Assembly: GCA_041397825.1 (NCBI GenBank)
Contig: JAWKVX010000004.1
Span: 248,001-312,000, forward strand
Direction of reading: 5' to 3'
From: JANNSX01 sp041397825
GTDB taxonomy: Bacteria; Pseudomonadota; Alphaproteobacteria; Rhizobiales; Hyphomicrobiaceae
DNA: 64,000 nt
The notes under the pieces are model-generated. The model was not told where the DNA came from and did no database searches. It was given only the letters and a program-made list of their open reading frames with translations. The translations under genes and the position numbers were made by a program. Of the stretch, positions 26,207 to 34,573 are shown piece by piece (within the stretch, counting starts at the first letter, position 1; the number at the start of each line of letters is the position of its first letter).

Positions 26207-27823
26207 TCAGATCCTGGTTGCCGACGAAGGCATCTTCTTGCCGAGGTCCTTCAATATCTCCCGCGCGGCGTTGTGCCCCGGCACGCCCGAGACACCGCCA
26301 CCGGGATGGGCCGAGGCGCCGCACAGGTAGAGCGATGTGACGGGCGTGCGGTAGTCGGCATAGTGTGCAATCGGCCGGCGGAAGAAAATCTGATCGAGGC
26401 TCATCTCGCCGTGATGCACATGACCGCCGGGTAGCGCGAACATTTTCTCGATGTCCGGCGGCGTCAGAACTTGTACGTGGGTCACGTGCTTGTCGAAGCC
26501 TGGCGCATAGCGGCAGATTTGATCGAGGACGATCCGAACGAGGTCCTGCTTGGCAGCCTCGTCCCACTCGCGGCCCTTGAGCTTGTAAGGAACGTGCCCG
26601 CCCATGACGTTGATGACATGCTGGCCGGGTGGAGCGATCTCGGGATCGAAGGCCGACGGTGTCGTAATCCACAGATACGGCCGCTTCGCCATCTCGCCAT
26701 TGCGGGCGGAATGGAAGGCATCCTCGAGCTCGTCCGAATTTTCGGCAAGTGTGATCGATCCAGGGTTGGGCTCGTTGAGACGCCTCGCGTCGTAGGCCGT
26801 CCAGCGCGGCAGGGCGCTCGCGGCGAGATTAATCTTGAAGGCGATCGAGTCGGTTCGCGACTTCTTGACGGCGGCAATGATCTCGTCGTTGAGCCATGTG
26901 CTGTCGATCAGGTTGAGATAGAGCAGCTTGGCCTGCAGGTTGGCGGCGACGACACTTGCGGCAATTCGCTCGCCGCTCTCGAGGATCACCCCGCTGCTTC
27001 GGCCATTCTCGACATCGATCTTGGCCACGGGCGTATTCGTTCGTACCTCGACACCCAGCTCGGAGGCCACGGCGAGCAGTGCCTTGGTGATGGAGCCCAT
27101 GCCGCCCCTGATGAGGCCGCCAGGACCGGCCGGCGTATGGGGATCGCGCAGCAGGGGCCTCGCGAGCACGTAGGCCGAGCCTTGCGTCTTCGGACTGATG
27201 AGGCCGGCGGCCCCGGACGCATAGCTGCCATAGGCGGTCAGGACCTGATCGCTCTCGAACCAGCGCTTCAGGTAGTCGTGGGCGCTCAAGGTCAGCAGAT
27301 CCCAGACATCGTAGAGATGGCCACCGATATCGCGAAACCGCCAGGCCAACGACATGGCCTTGCCGATATCCTTGATGCGACCGGTCGTTGGGTCGACAGG
27401 GGTCTCGAAGAGCAGCCGCCGCAAGTAAGGGATGACCTTATCCATGTGGGCGACGAACTTGGGATAAGCCTCGGCATCGGCGGCCGAGAATGTTCTGATC
27501 TCCTCGATCATGCGGGCTTGATCAGACCAGAAGACCAGGCTTCGGCCGTCCTCGAAGGGCTGGAACGAGGGGCCGACATCGAGCGCTTCGACACCATGCC
27601 TTCGAAGGTCGAGATCGATCATGATCTTGGGCTGCAGCAAGGTCATGACGTAGGAGGCGACGGATATCTTGTAGCCGGGCCACACCTCCTCGGTGACCGT
27701 CGCGCCGCCGGCGATCGGACGCCGCTCCAGCACAAGCACCTTGAGCCCAGCCTTGCCCAAATAGTTGGCGCAAACGAGGCCATTGTGGCCAGCGCCGACG
27801 ACAATTGCATCATATCTCGGCAT
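26207..27823 (-). CDS. Phytoene desaturase-like FAD oxidoreductase (PYROXD2 type)
   Basis: A 538-residue FAD protein of the amine-oxidase/phytoene-desaturase superfamily. The N-terminal Rossmann site is IVVGAGHNGLVCANYLGKAGLKV (first part IVVGAGHNGL), followed by the GG-doublet-like ERRPIAGGATVTEE. The C-terminal FAD motif is YLCGASAHPGGGVSGVPGHNAA, the form typical of the PYROXD2/CrtI-like group. No carotenoid genes are nearby, so this is not likely to be carotenoid biosynthesis; related genes often sit among fatty-acid or amine catabolism genes. It leads the minus-strand pair with the nitronate-monooxygenase-like gene and is divergent from the acyl-CoA dehydrogenase gene, 260 bases away. 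Confidence 0.85.
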   Translation of the reverse strand: MPRYDAIVVGAGHNGLVCANYLGKAGLKVLVLERRPIAGGATVTEEVWPGYKISVASYVMTLLQPKIMIDLDLRRHGVEALDVGPSFQPFEDGRSLVFWSDQARMIEEIRTFSAADAEAYPKFVAHMDKVIPYLRRLLFETPVDPTTGRIKDIGKAMSLAWRFRDIGGHLYDVWDLLTLSAHDYLKRWFESDQVLTAYGSYASGAAGLISPKTQGSAYVLARPLLRDPHTPAGPGGLIRGGMGSITKALLAVASELGVEVRTNTPVAKIDVENGRSSGVILESGERIAASVVAANLQAKLLYLNLIDSTWLNDEIIAAVKKSRTDSIAFKINLAASALPRWTAYDARRLNEPNPGSITLAENSDELEDAFHSARNGEMAKRPYLWITTPSAFDPEIAPPGQHVINVMGGHVPYKLKGREWDEAAKQDLVRIVLDQICRYAPGFDKHVTHVQVLTPPDIEKMFALPGGHVHHGEMSLDQIFFRRPIAHYADYRTPVTSLYLCGASAHPGGGVSGVPGHNAAREILKDLGKKMPSSATRI

Positions 27824-28009
27824 GGCGGAATCTCATCAGGCGAGGTAGGATCGGCCGGTGGGGCCGCGCACTCTCCATCCGATTGTCTGTCAGGGCAAAA
27901 AAATAGACGCAGCGGTATTATCGCGTTTGTCCGATCCGTTCAAGCAGGCGGATGGTTCGGCGGCTTTGGCGCCCGGTTCGCACTTGCGCCCTGATGGCCA
28001 CTATGTAAG

Positions 28010-28034
28010 CATACCGAATGGTCGAATTTATGAA
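28010..28034. promoter_or_regulatory. A/T-rich candidate operator upstream of the acyl-CoA dehydrogenase unit
   Basis: Around ATACCGAATGGTCGAATTTAT there is a CGA-N4-TCG dyad, reminiscent of TetR-type operators found before fatty-acid and branched-chain catabolism genes. The outer arms do not pair well. The region is in the divergent gap and is the most A/T-rich part of it. No TetR gene is present in the window. Confidence 0.3.
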
Positions 28035-28082
28035 CCATGACGTTTCAAATGAACGCGCCGGTCGAAACGAGGAGTGCCTTAG

Positions 28083-28205
28083 ATGACCGGGCTTTCGAAT
28101 CAGGTCGGCATCGTCACGGGAGGAGAGACCGGATTCGGGCTGGCCATGGCCGAGGCTTTCTCGGCCGAAGGCATGCGCGTCATCCTCGGCCGGAGCGCGA
28201 TATGA
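28083..28205 (+). pseudogene. N-terminal remnant of a short-chain dehydrogenase/reductase gene
   Basis: An ATG with a good ribosome site (GAGGAG, 8 bases upstream) opens a 40-codon frame that reads MTGLSNQVGIVTGGETGFGL and continues MAEAFSAEGMRVILG before stopping at TGA. This is the cofactor-binding start of an SDR enzyme (TGGxxGFG loop, then the alpha-B helix and beta-2 strand). The remaining roughly 200 residues are missing: the frame ends in GRSAI and the acyl-CoA dehydrogenase ATG overlaps the stop (ATGA). It therefore looks like a deletion joining codon ~36 of an SDR gene to the region just before the dehydrogenase. It may still be translated as a coupling leader. Confidence 0.75.
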
Positions 28206-29386
28206 CAGGAGCATCTCTTGGGCCGGATGAGCGCGAGATCATCGCGACCGTCGAGCGCTTCGTTGCGAGGGAGGTGGCGCCGCATGCCGCCCGGCACGAG
28301 CGTGACGGAACCTATCCGGACGAGATGATCGCGGCGATGCGGGCTCTCGGACTGTTCGGCATCGCCGTGCCCGAGGACTACGGCGGGCTTGGCCTTGGTG
28401 TTCCGGCGCTCGCCCGAGTGTTCGAGGCGCTCGCCAAGGGTTGGTCGACGGTTGCAGCCTACGTCAACAGCCACAGCACGGTGGCCCATGCCATAGCCCG
28501 CCATGGTACGGCGGAACAGAAGTCGCTCTACTTGCCGAGACTTGCAGCCGGTGATCTGCGGGGCTCGCTGTGCCTGACCGAGCCGCAAGGTGGCTCGGAT
28601 CTCCAGGCGATCGACACGCGGGCGGACGTGCTCGCGAGCGGCGGCTACCGGCTGACCGGAGACAAAATTTACATCACCAACGGGGCGCGGGCCGGGCTGC
28701 TTCTGGTTCTCGCCAAGACCGATCGCAATCCTGCCAAGCCGTCGCGGGGCATGAGCCTCATCCTCGTCGAGAAGCCGCAAGATGGTGTTAATGTTGGCGG
28801 CAGCTACAGCAAGATGGGCTTTCATCAGGTCGATACTGTGGAGATCCTTCTCGATGGTGCCATCGTATCGCAGCAGGCTCTGCTCGGTGACTCTCCCGGC
28901 AAGGGCTTTGGGCAGCTCATGGAGTCTTTGGAGATCGGGCGTATCGCCATCGCGGCGAGCGCCGTCGGCGTGGCGGCTTCAGCTCTCGCAATCTCGATCC
29001 GCTATGCCGCCGAGCGCAAGACCTTCGGCAAGACGATCAACCAGCATCAGGCCATCCAGCTCAGGCTGGCAGAGATGGCGACGCGGCTGGTCGCTGCCCG
29101 CGAGATCACGTTGCGTGCGGCGGAGGAGAAGCAAAGTGGGAGGCGGGCCGATATGGCCAGCGCCATGGCCAAGCTCTACGCGAGTGAGGCCGCCGTCGAC
29201 ATCACTCGCGAGGCCATGCGTGTCCTCGGCGGAGCCGGCTACATCACCGACTACCAGGTCGAACGCCTGCATCGCGAGGCGCTGCTCTATCTAGTTGGCG
29301 AAGGCACCAACGACATCAACAAGCTCGTCATCGCGCGCCGGCTGCTGGAAGGCACCGAGGCGAGCCTCTTGGACTTGCCCCCATGA
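28202..29386 (+). CDS. Acyl-CoA dehydrogenase
   Basis: A 394-residue FAD-dependent acyl-CoA dehydrogenase of standard length. It carries CLTEPQGGSDLQAI (about residue 125), a YITNGARAG strand (about 155), the RKTFGKTINQHQAIQ segment (about 271) and, at the end, LHREALLYLVGEGTNDINKLVIARR with the catalytic glutamate in GEGT (about residue 368). It introduces a trans-2,3 double bond into an acyl-CoA and passes electrons to ETF. I set the start at 28202, where the ATG overlaps the SDR-remnant stop; the upstream extension of the frame is not family-like. It overlaps the deacetylase gene by 4 bases. Chain-length preference cannot be read. Confidence 0.9.
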   Translation: MTGASLGPDEREIIATVERFVAREVAPHAARHERDGTYPDEMIAAMRALGLFGIAVPEDYGGLGLGVPALARVFEALAKGWSTVAAYVNSHSTVAHAIARHGTAEQKSLYLPRLAAGDLRGSLCLTEPQGGSDLQAIDTRADVLASGGYRLTGDKIYITNGARAGLLLVLAKTDRNPAKPSRGMSLILVEKPQDGVNVGGSYSKMGFHQVDTVEILLDGAIVSQQALLGDSPGKGFGQLMESLEIGRIAIAASAVGVAASALAISIRYAAERKTFGKTINQHQAIQLRLAEMATRLVAAREITLRAAEEKQSGRRADMASAMAKLYASEAAVDITREAMRVLGGAGYITDYQVERLHREALLYLVGEGTNDINKLVIARRLLEGTEASLLDLPP

Positions 29387-30231
29387 CCACGACCGTCTGC
29401 CTATCCTTCGATTTCGATGCCGTGTCGCTCTGGGTCAGTACTTTCAAGCAGACGACGCCGACGGCTTTGTCGCGCGGCGTGTTCGGGGCCCGTGTCGGCA
29501 TCGGCCGCATTCTGGCGCTCCTGGCCCGCAAGGCGATCCCGGCAACCTTCTTCGTGCCCGGCCACACGGCCGAGATCTTCCCCGACGAGGTCCGCAGCAT
29601 CGCCAAGGCCGGGCACGAGATCGCGTTGCACGGCTACTGCCACGAGACACCTGTCGGCCGGTCGCGGGAGGAGGAGATGTGCCTGCTTCGGGGCAGCATC
29701 GCCAAGCTCCGGGCAACGCTCGGCGACAGTTTCTCGCCCGCCGGCTATCGCTCGCCCTCCTGGGATCTGTCGCCGGCCACGATCTCCTGTCTCGAGGAGG
29801 TCGGACTCCTCTATGACAGCAGCATGATGGCTGACGACTTTCGCCCCTATCGGGCGCGGGCCGGGACAACCGCAGATGAGGAGAGCTATAACGCCGGAAC
29901 TCCGGCGCGCGTGATCGAGATACCTGTCGCTTGGGAGCTCGATGACTACCCCTATTTCCATTTTTCGAGCCGCATCAACCAAGGCTTGCGAACCCCGGAT
30001 GAGGTGTTCGAGATCTGGAAGGGCGAGTTCGACTACTGTCGCGAGGAGATGGCGGACGGCGTCTTCACGCTGACCATGCATCCGCAGATCATCGGCCGTG
30101 GCCCGCGCATCCGCATGCTCGACCGGTTGATCGACCATATGGCCGCCTCCCCCGAGGTTCGCTTCAGCACCATTGCCGAGACAGCACGCCGGTTTGCAAC
30201 GCTTGACGACGATCGGAGCGCCGCGCGGTGA
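29383..30231 (+). CDS. Polysaccharide deacetylase family protein (PuuE/HpPgdA type)
   Basis: A 282-residue NodB-homology protein. Motif 1 is LSFDFDA with the metal/base aspartates (about residues 8-10), motif 2 is ALHGYCHE (His-x3-His, about residue 85), motif 3 is AGYRSPSWDLS (about 123) and a late TLTMHPQIIGR supplies the final histidine. The layout, with no signal peptide and a long HFSSRINQGLRTPDE insert, resembles the cytoplasmic PuuE/HP0310-like group that includes allantoinase-like amidohydrolases, rather than secreted chitin deacetylases. Its ATG overlaps the acyl-CoA dehydrogenase stop (ATGA). The substrate is unknown; an amide-bond hydrolysis in the same pathway as the dehydrogenase is an inference. 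Confidence 0.85.
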   Translation: MTTTVCLSFDFDAVSLWVSTFKQTTPTALSRGVFGARVGIGRILALLARKAIPATFFVPGHTAEIFPDEVRSIAKAGHEIALHGYCHETPVGRSREEEMCLLRGSIAKLRATLGDSFSPAGYRSPSWDLSPATISCLEEVGLLYDSSMMADDFRPYRARAGTTADEESYNAGTPARVIEIPVAWELDDYPYFHFSSRINQGLRTPDEVFEIWKGEFDYCREEMADGVFTLTMHPQIIGRGPRIRMLDRLIDHMAASPEVRFSTIAETARRFATLDDDRSAAR

Positions 30232-30331
30232 AATCGATGAGCCACGGAAATGGGGATGGCAGATTTCAGTCCCCAGCTTGAGGCCGTCGCCGGTCGTCCA
30301 TCCGCAGGAATTCGAAGAAAGGACAGATCTC

Positions 30332-31159
30332 ATGACTGCCGAACAGGCTCGCCCCTACTGGACCTCATCCGTCAGCGACATCGCGCCAGAGGACGTCTAC
30401 GTTCGCGGCTACCCGATCCGTTTGCTGATCGGCACGCTGCCGTTCTCGGCCATCACCGTCCTGATCATTCGGGGCAAGATGCCGACGCCGGGCGAAGCCC
30501 GCATGATGGATGTGATCCTCTCCTCGATCCTGGACTACGCTTTGCACAAATCCGGGACGGTGGCGGCGCGCTGTGTCGTATCTGTCAATCCGCAGATGAC
30601 GGCGGGCCTCGGCGCAGCGGTTCTGGCGGCGGGAGAGCATGCCCTCTCGCCCGAGGGCACTGGACGGTTCATCACCGAGAGCTACCAGGCTTGGAAAGCA
30701 AGCGGCGAACCCATGGAGTCCTTCGCTGCCGGACTGGTCGAGACGCTGAGGGCTGAGAAGAAGCGCGTGCCGGGATTCGGCCATCAGGTGTTCCGTGGCA
30801 TCGATCCCAGAGCGCAGCGGTTGCGCGACGAGGCGGTCGCGGGCGGCGTCTGGAACGAAATCGGCGATCTCTACGAGGCGATCCACCGTGCTTTCAAGGA
30901 GCAGGCTGGAAAGCCGGACATCGTCATCAATGACGTCGGCATGATGGCTTGCATCCTTGCCGGCATGGGCTATACGCCACAGGAGATGGCGGGCATTGCC
31001 ATTCTGTCGACCTTCCCCGGTCTCGTCGCTCACATCTCCGAGGAACTACAGTCGGGGGTGCGCAACCGCATCGTGCCGGATTCCACCGCCGAGTACCCGA
31101 GAGACCGCCGTGATCTGGCGGCTGACATGATCAGAGCCGGCTGGCCTGCAAAGGGGTGA
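30332..31159 (+). CDS. Short citrate synthase-like protein (citryl-CoA lyase type)
   Basis: A 275-residue member of the citrate synthase superfamily, about 100-150 residues shorter than true citrate synthase. The region with catalytic histidine is VPGFGHQVFRGIDPRAQRLR (about residue 148), and IVINDVGMMACILAGMGYTP forms the later helix-loop. Proteins of this length are commonly annotated as citryl-CoA lyase; they would cleave or form a citryl-CoA-type thioester. I chose the ATG at 30332, with GAAAGGA upstream; the frame is open further but non-homologous. It follows the deacetylase by 100 bases and may belong to the same catabolic unit. Confidence 0.78.
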   Translation: MTAEQARPYWTSSVSDIAPEDVYVRGYPIRLLIGTLPFSAITVLIIRGKMPTPGEARMMDVILSSILDYALHKSGTVAARCVVSVNPQMTAGLGAAVLAAGEHALSPEGTGRFITESYQAWKASGEPMESFAAGLVETLRAEKKRVPGFGHQVFRGIDPRAQRLRDEAVAGGVWNEIGDLYEAIHRAFKEQAGKPDIVINDVGMMACILAGMGYTPQEMAGIAILSTFPGLVAHISEELQSGVRNRIVPDSTAEYPRDRRDLAADMIRAGWPAKG

Positions 31160-31564
31160 CTATGGCGTGGGTGCATTCCGCCGGTCGACAGGAGGCACGC
31201 GACGTGGTCGATCATCTCGGTCGCTGTGAGGGGGCTGTTGGGGGGGGGGGGCCGGACATGACGCCGTTGCCCATGTCCGTGGCACTGACCTGCTCGCCTG
31301 ATCGGGAGCCAGGACGAGGCCTCCAACCCGGCTATTTCCAAGCTCTCGAATGGAGCCGAGCCTTTCGTTTCGGCGCTGGGTCCACGCTGGATCGCTCCGA
31401 CGGTTTGAGATGGGCTGCGCGCGACCGAGATCGGGCCCGGACGATCCGACAGGAGCCTGTTCGATAGGTCATGAAAGCGTAGCCTGGACGTCCGGCAAGA
31501 TGCCGACTGTCGGGGACGTGGTCCGCAGGCTGATGGGGTTTTTGTGATTTCAAGCATGGTCTGG
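31160..31564. other. Intergenic stretch with a G12 tract, before tRNA-Ser
   Basis: About 400 bases between the citrate-synthase-like gene and the convergent tRNA gene. No frame here has a recognisable family. The region holds a run of 12 G (31240-31251). Its right end (near 31500-31545) could encode MPTVGDVVRRLMGFL before a stop, which looks gene-like but has no identifiable source. Confidence 0.5.
31240..31251 (+). repeat. Homopolymer run of 12 G
   Basis: Twelve consecutive G in an intergenic region, the longest homopolymer I noticed in the window. Such tracts are prone to slippage and to sequencing length errors. It does not lie inside a supported gene. Confidence 0.9.
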
Positions 31565-31655
31565 CGGAGACGGGGGGATTCGAACCCCCGGTACGGCTTT
31601 ACAACCGTACAACGGTTTAGCAAACCGCCGCCTTCAGCCACTCGGCCACGTCTCC
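31565..31655 (-). tRNA. tRNA-Ser (anticodon GCU)
   Basis: Reading the minus strand from 31655: a 7-bp acceptor stem GGAGACG/CGTCTCC, D-arm starting GCCGAGTGGC, anticodon loop TTGCTAA (anticodon GCU, serine AGY codons), a long class II variable arm (TGTACGG...CCGTACC) and a T-arm GGGGGTTCGAATCCCCC. The discriminator is G and a CCA end is encoded directly after it (31564-31562). The long variable arm and the anticodon both identify serine. It is isolated between a lyase-type gene and an exported protein gene. Confidence 0.97.
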
Positions 31656-31817
31656 TGGCGGCTCGCCTATAGCAGTTGTCGATGGAATTGCAAGTTTTGT
31701 CGCACCTGGACACAGCTTCTCATGGTGGCGTTTGCGGGTCGGTCGGACGGAGGCTAGACTGGTCGACCTCGGGCGGACCTCGGCGAGGGCTCGGTCGTGC
31801 TCGAGAAGGATGGGCTC

Positions 31818-32432
31818 ATGAATGTCTTCGGACGTGCGGCTGTCGCGGTCGTGGGGGGTCTCGTGTCGGCGCCGGCATTGGCCGCCGACATCTATTGCGT
31901 CAGCTGCAGTGGCCCACAGGCCAGCTACGTCTGCGAGGTGACGCTGCCCGAAGGCGTCGTGCCATCCCAGTCCCCGCAGCTCTACTGCGCCTACCGGTTG
32001 GCGGCGGAGGGCAGCCACGCGAGCTGCGCCTCGCGCCGGAGCGGCGATGCGCCCTGCCCAGGTGACTACCGTCAGCTCGCCTACCAGGGTCCCAGTCTCG
32101 TCGCGCCGGCGCCGGGAATGGCCCCGGCCGAGGTGGAAGTCGAGTCCTCGGGGGCGGCCGTCGAACCCTCCGCCGACGATCCGCTCGATTCCACACCCGA
32201 GACGACGGACGGCGAGCCGAAGACGGTTGTGGAGCTGACCGAGCAGGTCGCCGAGACGGTCGGCGACGGCGTTGCCACGGTCAGCAAGGAAGCCAAGGAC
32301 ATGACGCGGTTTGGTGAGGACGCCGCCGAGGCGACGGGCGAACCGGAGCAGCCGTCGGCGAGCTCCAAGCTCTCGAAGGCGGCCAAGTCTGCCTTGAACT
32401 GCCTCGCATCGCTGTTCGAGGAGTGTGACTGA
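31818..32432 (+). CDS. Exported protein of unknown function, Cys-rich head and acidic tail
   Basis: A 204-residue protein not recognised as a known family. A signal peptide is clear (GRAAVAVVGGLVSAPALAAD, cleavage near residue 24). The first 60 mature residues hold six cysteines (CVSCSG, VCEV, LYCAYRL, SCASR, PCPGDYRQL), suggesting a small disulphide-stabilised domain. A low-complexity acidic stretch follows (EPSADDPLDSTPETTDGEP), then an amphipathic helix (VVELTEQVAETVGDGVATV) and a C-terminal helix ending CLASLFEECD with two more cysteines. GAGAAGGA precedes the chosen ATG. The amidase gene starts 2 bases after its stop, so the two are co-transcribed. Function unknown. Confidence 0.65.
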   Translation: MNVFGRAAVAVVGGLVSAPALAADIYCVSCSGPQASYVCEVTLPEGVVPSQSPQLYCAYRLAAEGSHASCASRRSGDAPCPGDYRQLAYQGPSLVAPAPGMAPAEVEVESSGAAVEPSADDPLDSTPETTDGEPKTVVELTEQVAETVGDGVATVSKEAKDMTRFGEDAAEATGEPEQPSASSKLSKAAKSALNCLASLFEECD

Positions 32433-32434
32433 CG

Positions 32435-33811
32435 ATGACCCAATTGCCGACACTGGCCGAGTTGGCCGATGAGCTGGTGTCTCGACGAACGACATCCGTG
32501 GCCCTGACCGAGGACGCACTCGCGCGGATCGCCGATCCCCAGGGCGAGGGCGCACGCGCCTTTGTCGCCTGCGATGGCGGCAAGGCGCGCGACCAAGCTG
32601 AGGCCATGGACAAGCTCCTGTCGCACGGCATACGCCTTTCGCCGCTGCACGGCATTCCCGTGTCGATCAAGGACCTTCTCGACGTTCAGGGCGAGGTGAC
32701 GCGGGCCGGCTCAAGGATCCTCGACGGGGCGCCGACGGCGACAACGGATGCGGCGATCGTCGCGCGCCTGCGGTCCGCCGGTGCGGTCATCATCGGTCGA
32801 ACCAACATGACCGAGTTTGCTTACGGAGGGATCGGCTTCAATCCACACTATGGAACCCCCGCCGCCCCCTATGATCGCAAGACCGGGCGCGTGCCTGGCG
32901 GCTCCTCGTCCGGCGCCGCGGTCTCCGTCGCCGACGGCATGGCACATGCCGCGATCGGCACCGACACGGGTGGTTCCTGTCGCATTCCCGCGGCCTTCTG
33001 CGGCGTCGTCGGCTACAAGCCCTCACAGCCGAGGGTGCCTCGCCAGGGGTGCTTTCCCTTGTCGGAGACGCTGGATTCCATCGGCCCGCTCGCGCGCTCT
33101 GTTGCCGATTGCGCGCTCGTCGATGCCATCATCTCCGGAGAGACGCCGCCGCGGTCCGGAGAGATGCCGCTTGCCGGTTTGCGCTTGGCGGTCCCGACGA
33201 GCTACGTGGTCGGCGATCTCGAGGCGCCGGTGGCCAGGGCCTTCGAGCGGGCGGTAAAGGTCTTGAGCGCGGCAGGCGCACGTGTGAGCGACGTCGCTTT
33301 CCCGGTGATCGACCGCATGCCGGAGCTGTTCGTCAGAGGCGGTATCGGTGGAGCCGAGGCCTTCGCGCTGCACCGGCGCTGGCTTGAGACCAGAGCAGCC
33401 GCGTATGACCCCAAGGTATCGCAGCGAATCGAGATCGCACGCTCGCAGACAGCTGCCGACTACATCGGCCTCAGGGCGCTCCGGGCTGAAATGATCGCGA
33501 CGCTCAACGCGGCAACCCGTCCCTTCGATGCCCTCCTGTTCCCGACCGTGCCGATTATCCCGCCGCCGATCGCCGACTTCGGCGACCATCAGTCGATGGA
33601 CGACTACAGCCGCGTCAACGGCGCCTCGCTCCGTAACACCTACGTCGGCAACGCCTTCGACAGGTGCGCGATCTCGCTGCCATGTCACGAGCCCGGGTCG
33701 GCTCCCGTCGGCCTGATGCTGATCGGCGATCATGGAGCGGATGCCAAGCTGTTCCAGATGGCGGCGGCCGTCGAACGGGAGCTTGCGCGAACCTTACGGC
33801 CGGCTGGCTGA
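32435..33811 (+). CDS. Amidase signature family amidohydrolase
   Basis: A 458-residue amidase. The Ser-cisSer-Lys triad is visible: catalytic lysine in PVSIKDLLDVQGEVT (about residue 77), and the serines in RVPGGSSSGAAVSVADG and GTDTGGSCRIPAAFCG (about residues 152-185). The length is typical of aryl-acylamidases, indoleacetamide hydrolases and the AtzF/biuret group. It would release ammonia or an amine from a small amide in the cytoplasm. It follows the exported protein by 2 bases and is 150 bases ahead of the molybdenum hydroxylase cluster. GatA is unlikely because no gatB or gatC is adjacent. Confidence 0.87.
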   Translation: MTQLPTLAELADELVSRRTTSVALTEDALARIADPQGEGARAFVACDGGKARDQAEAMDKLLSHGIRLSPLHGIPVSIKDLLDVQGEVTRAGSRILDGAPTATTDAAIVARLRSAGAVIIGRTNMTEFAYGGIGFNPHYGTPAAPYDRKTGRVPGGSSSGAAVSVADGMAHAAIGTDTGGSCRIPAAFCGVVGYKPSQPRVPRQGCFPLSETLDSIGPLARSVADCALVDAIISGETPPRSGEMPLAGLRLAVPTSYVVGDLEAPVARAFERAVKVLSAAGARVSDVAFPVIDRMPELFVRGGIGGAEAFALHRRWLETRAAAYDPKVSQRIEIARSQTAADYIGLRALRAEMIATLNAATRPFDALLFPTVPIIPPPIADFGDHQSMDDYSRVNGASLRNTYVGNAFDRCAISLPCHEPGSAPVGLMLIGDHGADAKLFQMAAAVERELARTLRPAG

Positions 33812-33961
33812 GTCCGGTGCGATCAAGTTTTTTTCCGCCAGTGCGCGTGCGAAATGGCTCGGTCGGATTGACGGCCCCCTCGGCCTGTTTCAAGATCGGG
33901 GCGTTCGATCGCGGTCTGCTGGACCTCGGTCGTGTCTGCACGTCCAGGAAATCCCCGCTCC

Positions 33962-34528
33962 ATGAAGATGTCCGGTAGTCGAGAGCTTCCTGCGCCCCAG
34001 TCCGAGGTCTGGCGCAAGCTCAACGACGTGGACGTTCTGCAGCGATGCATTCCCGGGTGCGAGAGTCTCGAAAAGTCCGGCGAGAACGATCTGAGGGCGA
34101 CGGTCGCCGTGAAGATCGGCCCGGTTGCCGCCCGATTCCAAGGCAATGTCACACTGAGCGATCTCGATCCGCCCAACTCCTATCGGATCTCGGGCAGCGG
34201 CAGCGGTGGCGTGGCGGGGTCGGCGAGCGGGGGGGCCAATGTCCGGTTGAAACCGGCCGGCGCCGGCACCGAGCTCAGCTACGACGTCGATGCGAACGTG
34301 ACTGGCAAGATCGCTCAGCTCGGCGGGCGGCTGATCGATGCGACGGCGGCCAGTCTCGCCAATCAGTTCTTCGATCGGTTCGCCGCGGAGTTCGCCGCAG
34401 GCGACACCGCGGAGGCGGCCGCTCCGGCGGGCGTCGCCGTCCGCCCGCCAGCAGGAGCCACGCCGGCATGGGTCTGGTGGGCGGTCGGGGCCGCACTTAT
34501 CATCGGTTTGATCCTGCTTGTCACCTGA
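33962..34528 (+). CDS. coxG: CoxG-like SRPBCC protein with C-terminal membrane anchor
   Basis: A 188-residue protein with a START-like SRPBCC domain of the CoxG type: the opening GSRELPAPQSEVWRKLNDVDVL and RCIPGCESLEK are characteristic, followed by TVAVKIGPVAARFQG and a glycine-rich GSGSGGVAGSASGGA loop. Residues about 150-165 are an Ala/Pro linker and residues about 166-187 a single C-terminal membrane helix (VWWAVGAALIIGLILLV). In Oligotropha/Afipia carboxidovorans, CoxG recruits CO dehydrogenase to the membrane; the same tethering role is likely here for the enzyme encoded directly downstream. The start could also be the next in-frame ATG two codons later. Confidence 0.85.
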   Translation: MKMSGSRELPAPQSEVWRKLNDVDVLQRCIPGCESLEKSGENDLRATVAVKIGPVAARFQGNVTLSDLDPPNSYRISGSGSGGVAGSASGGANVRLKPAGAGTELSYDVDANVTGKIAQLGGRLIDATAASLANQFFDRFAAEFAAGDTAEAAAPAGVAVRPPAGATPAWVWWAVGAALIIGLILLVT

Positions 34529-34573
34529 CGGGCGAGCGCTGAAATAGAACGACGACAGAAAAAGGAGGAAACG

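Noticed and set aside
31030..31713. A 227-codon minus-strand frame covering the tRNA-Ser gene
   Set aside because: It reads through a certain tRNA gene, so it is a chance frame.
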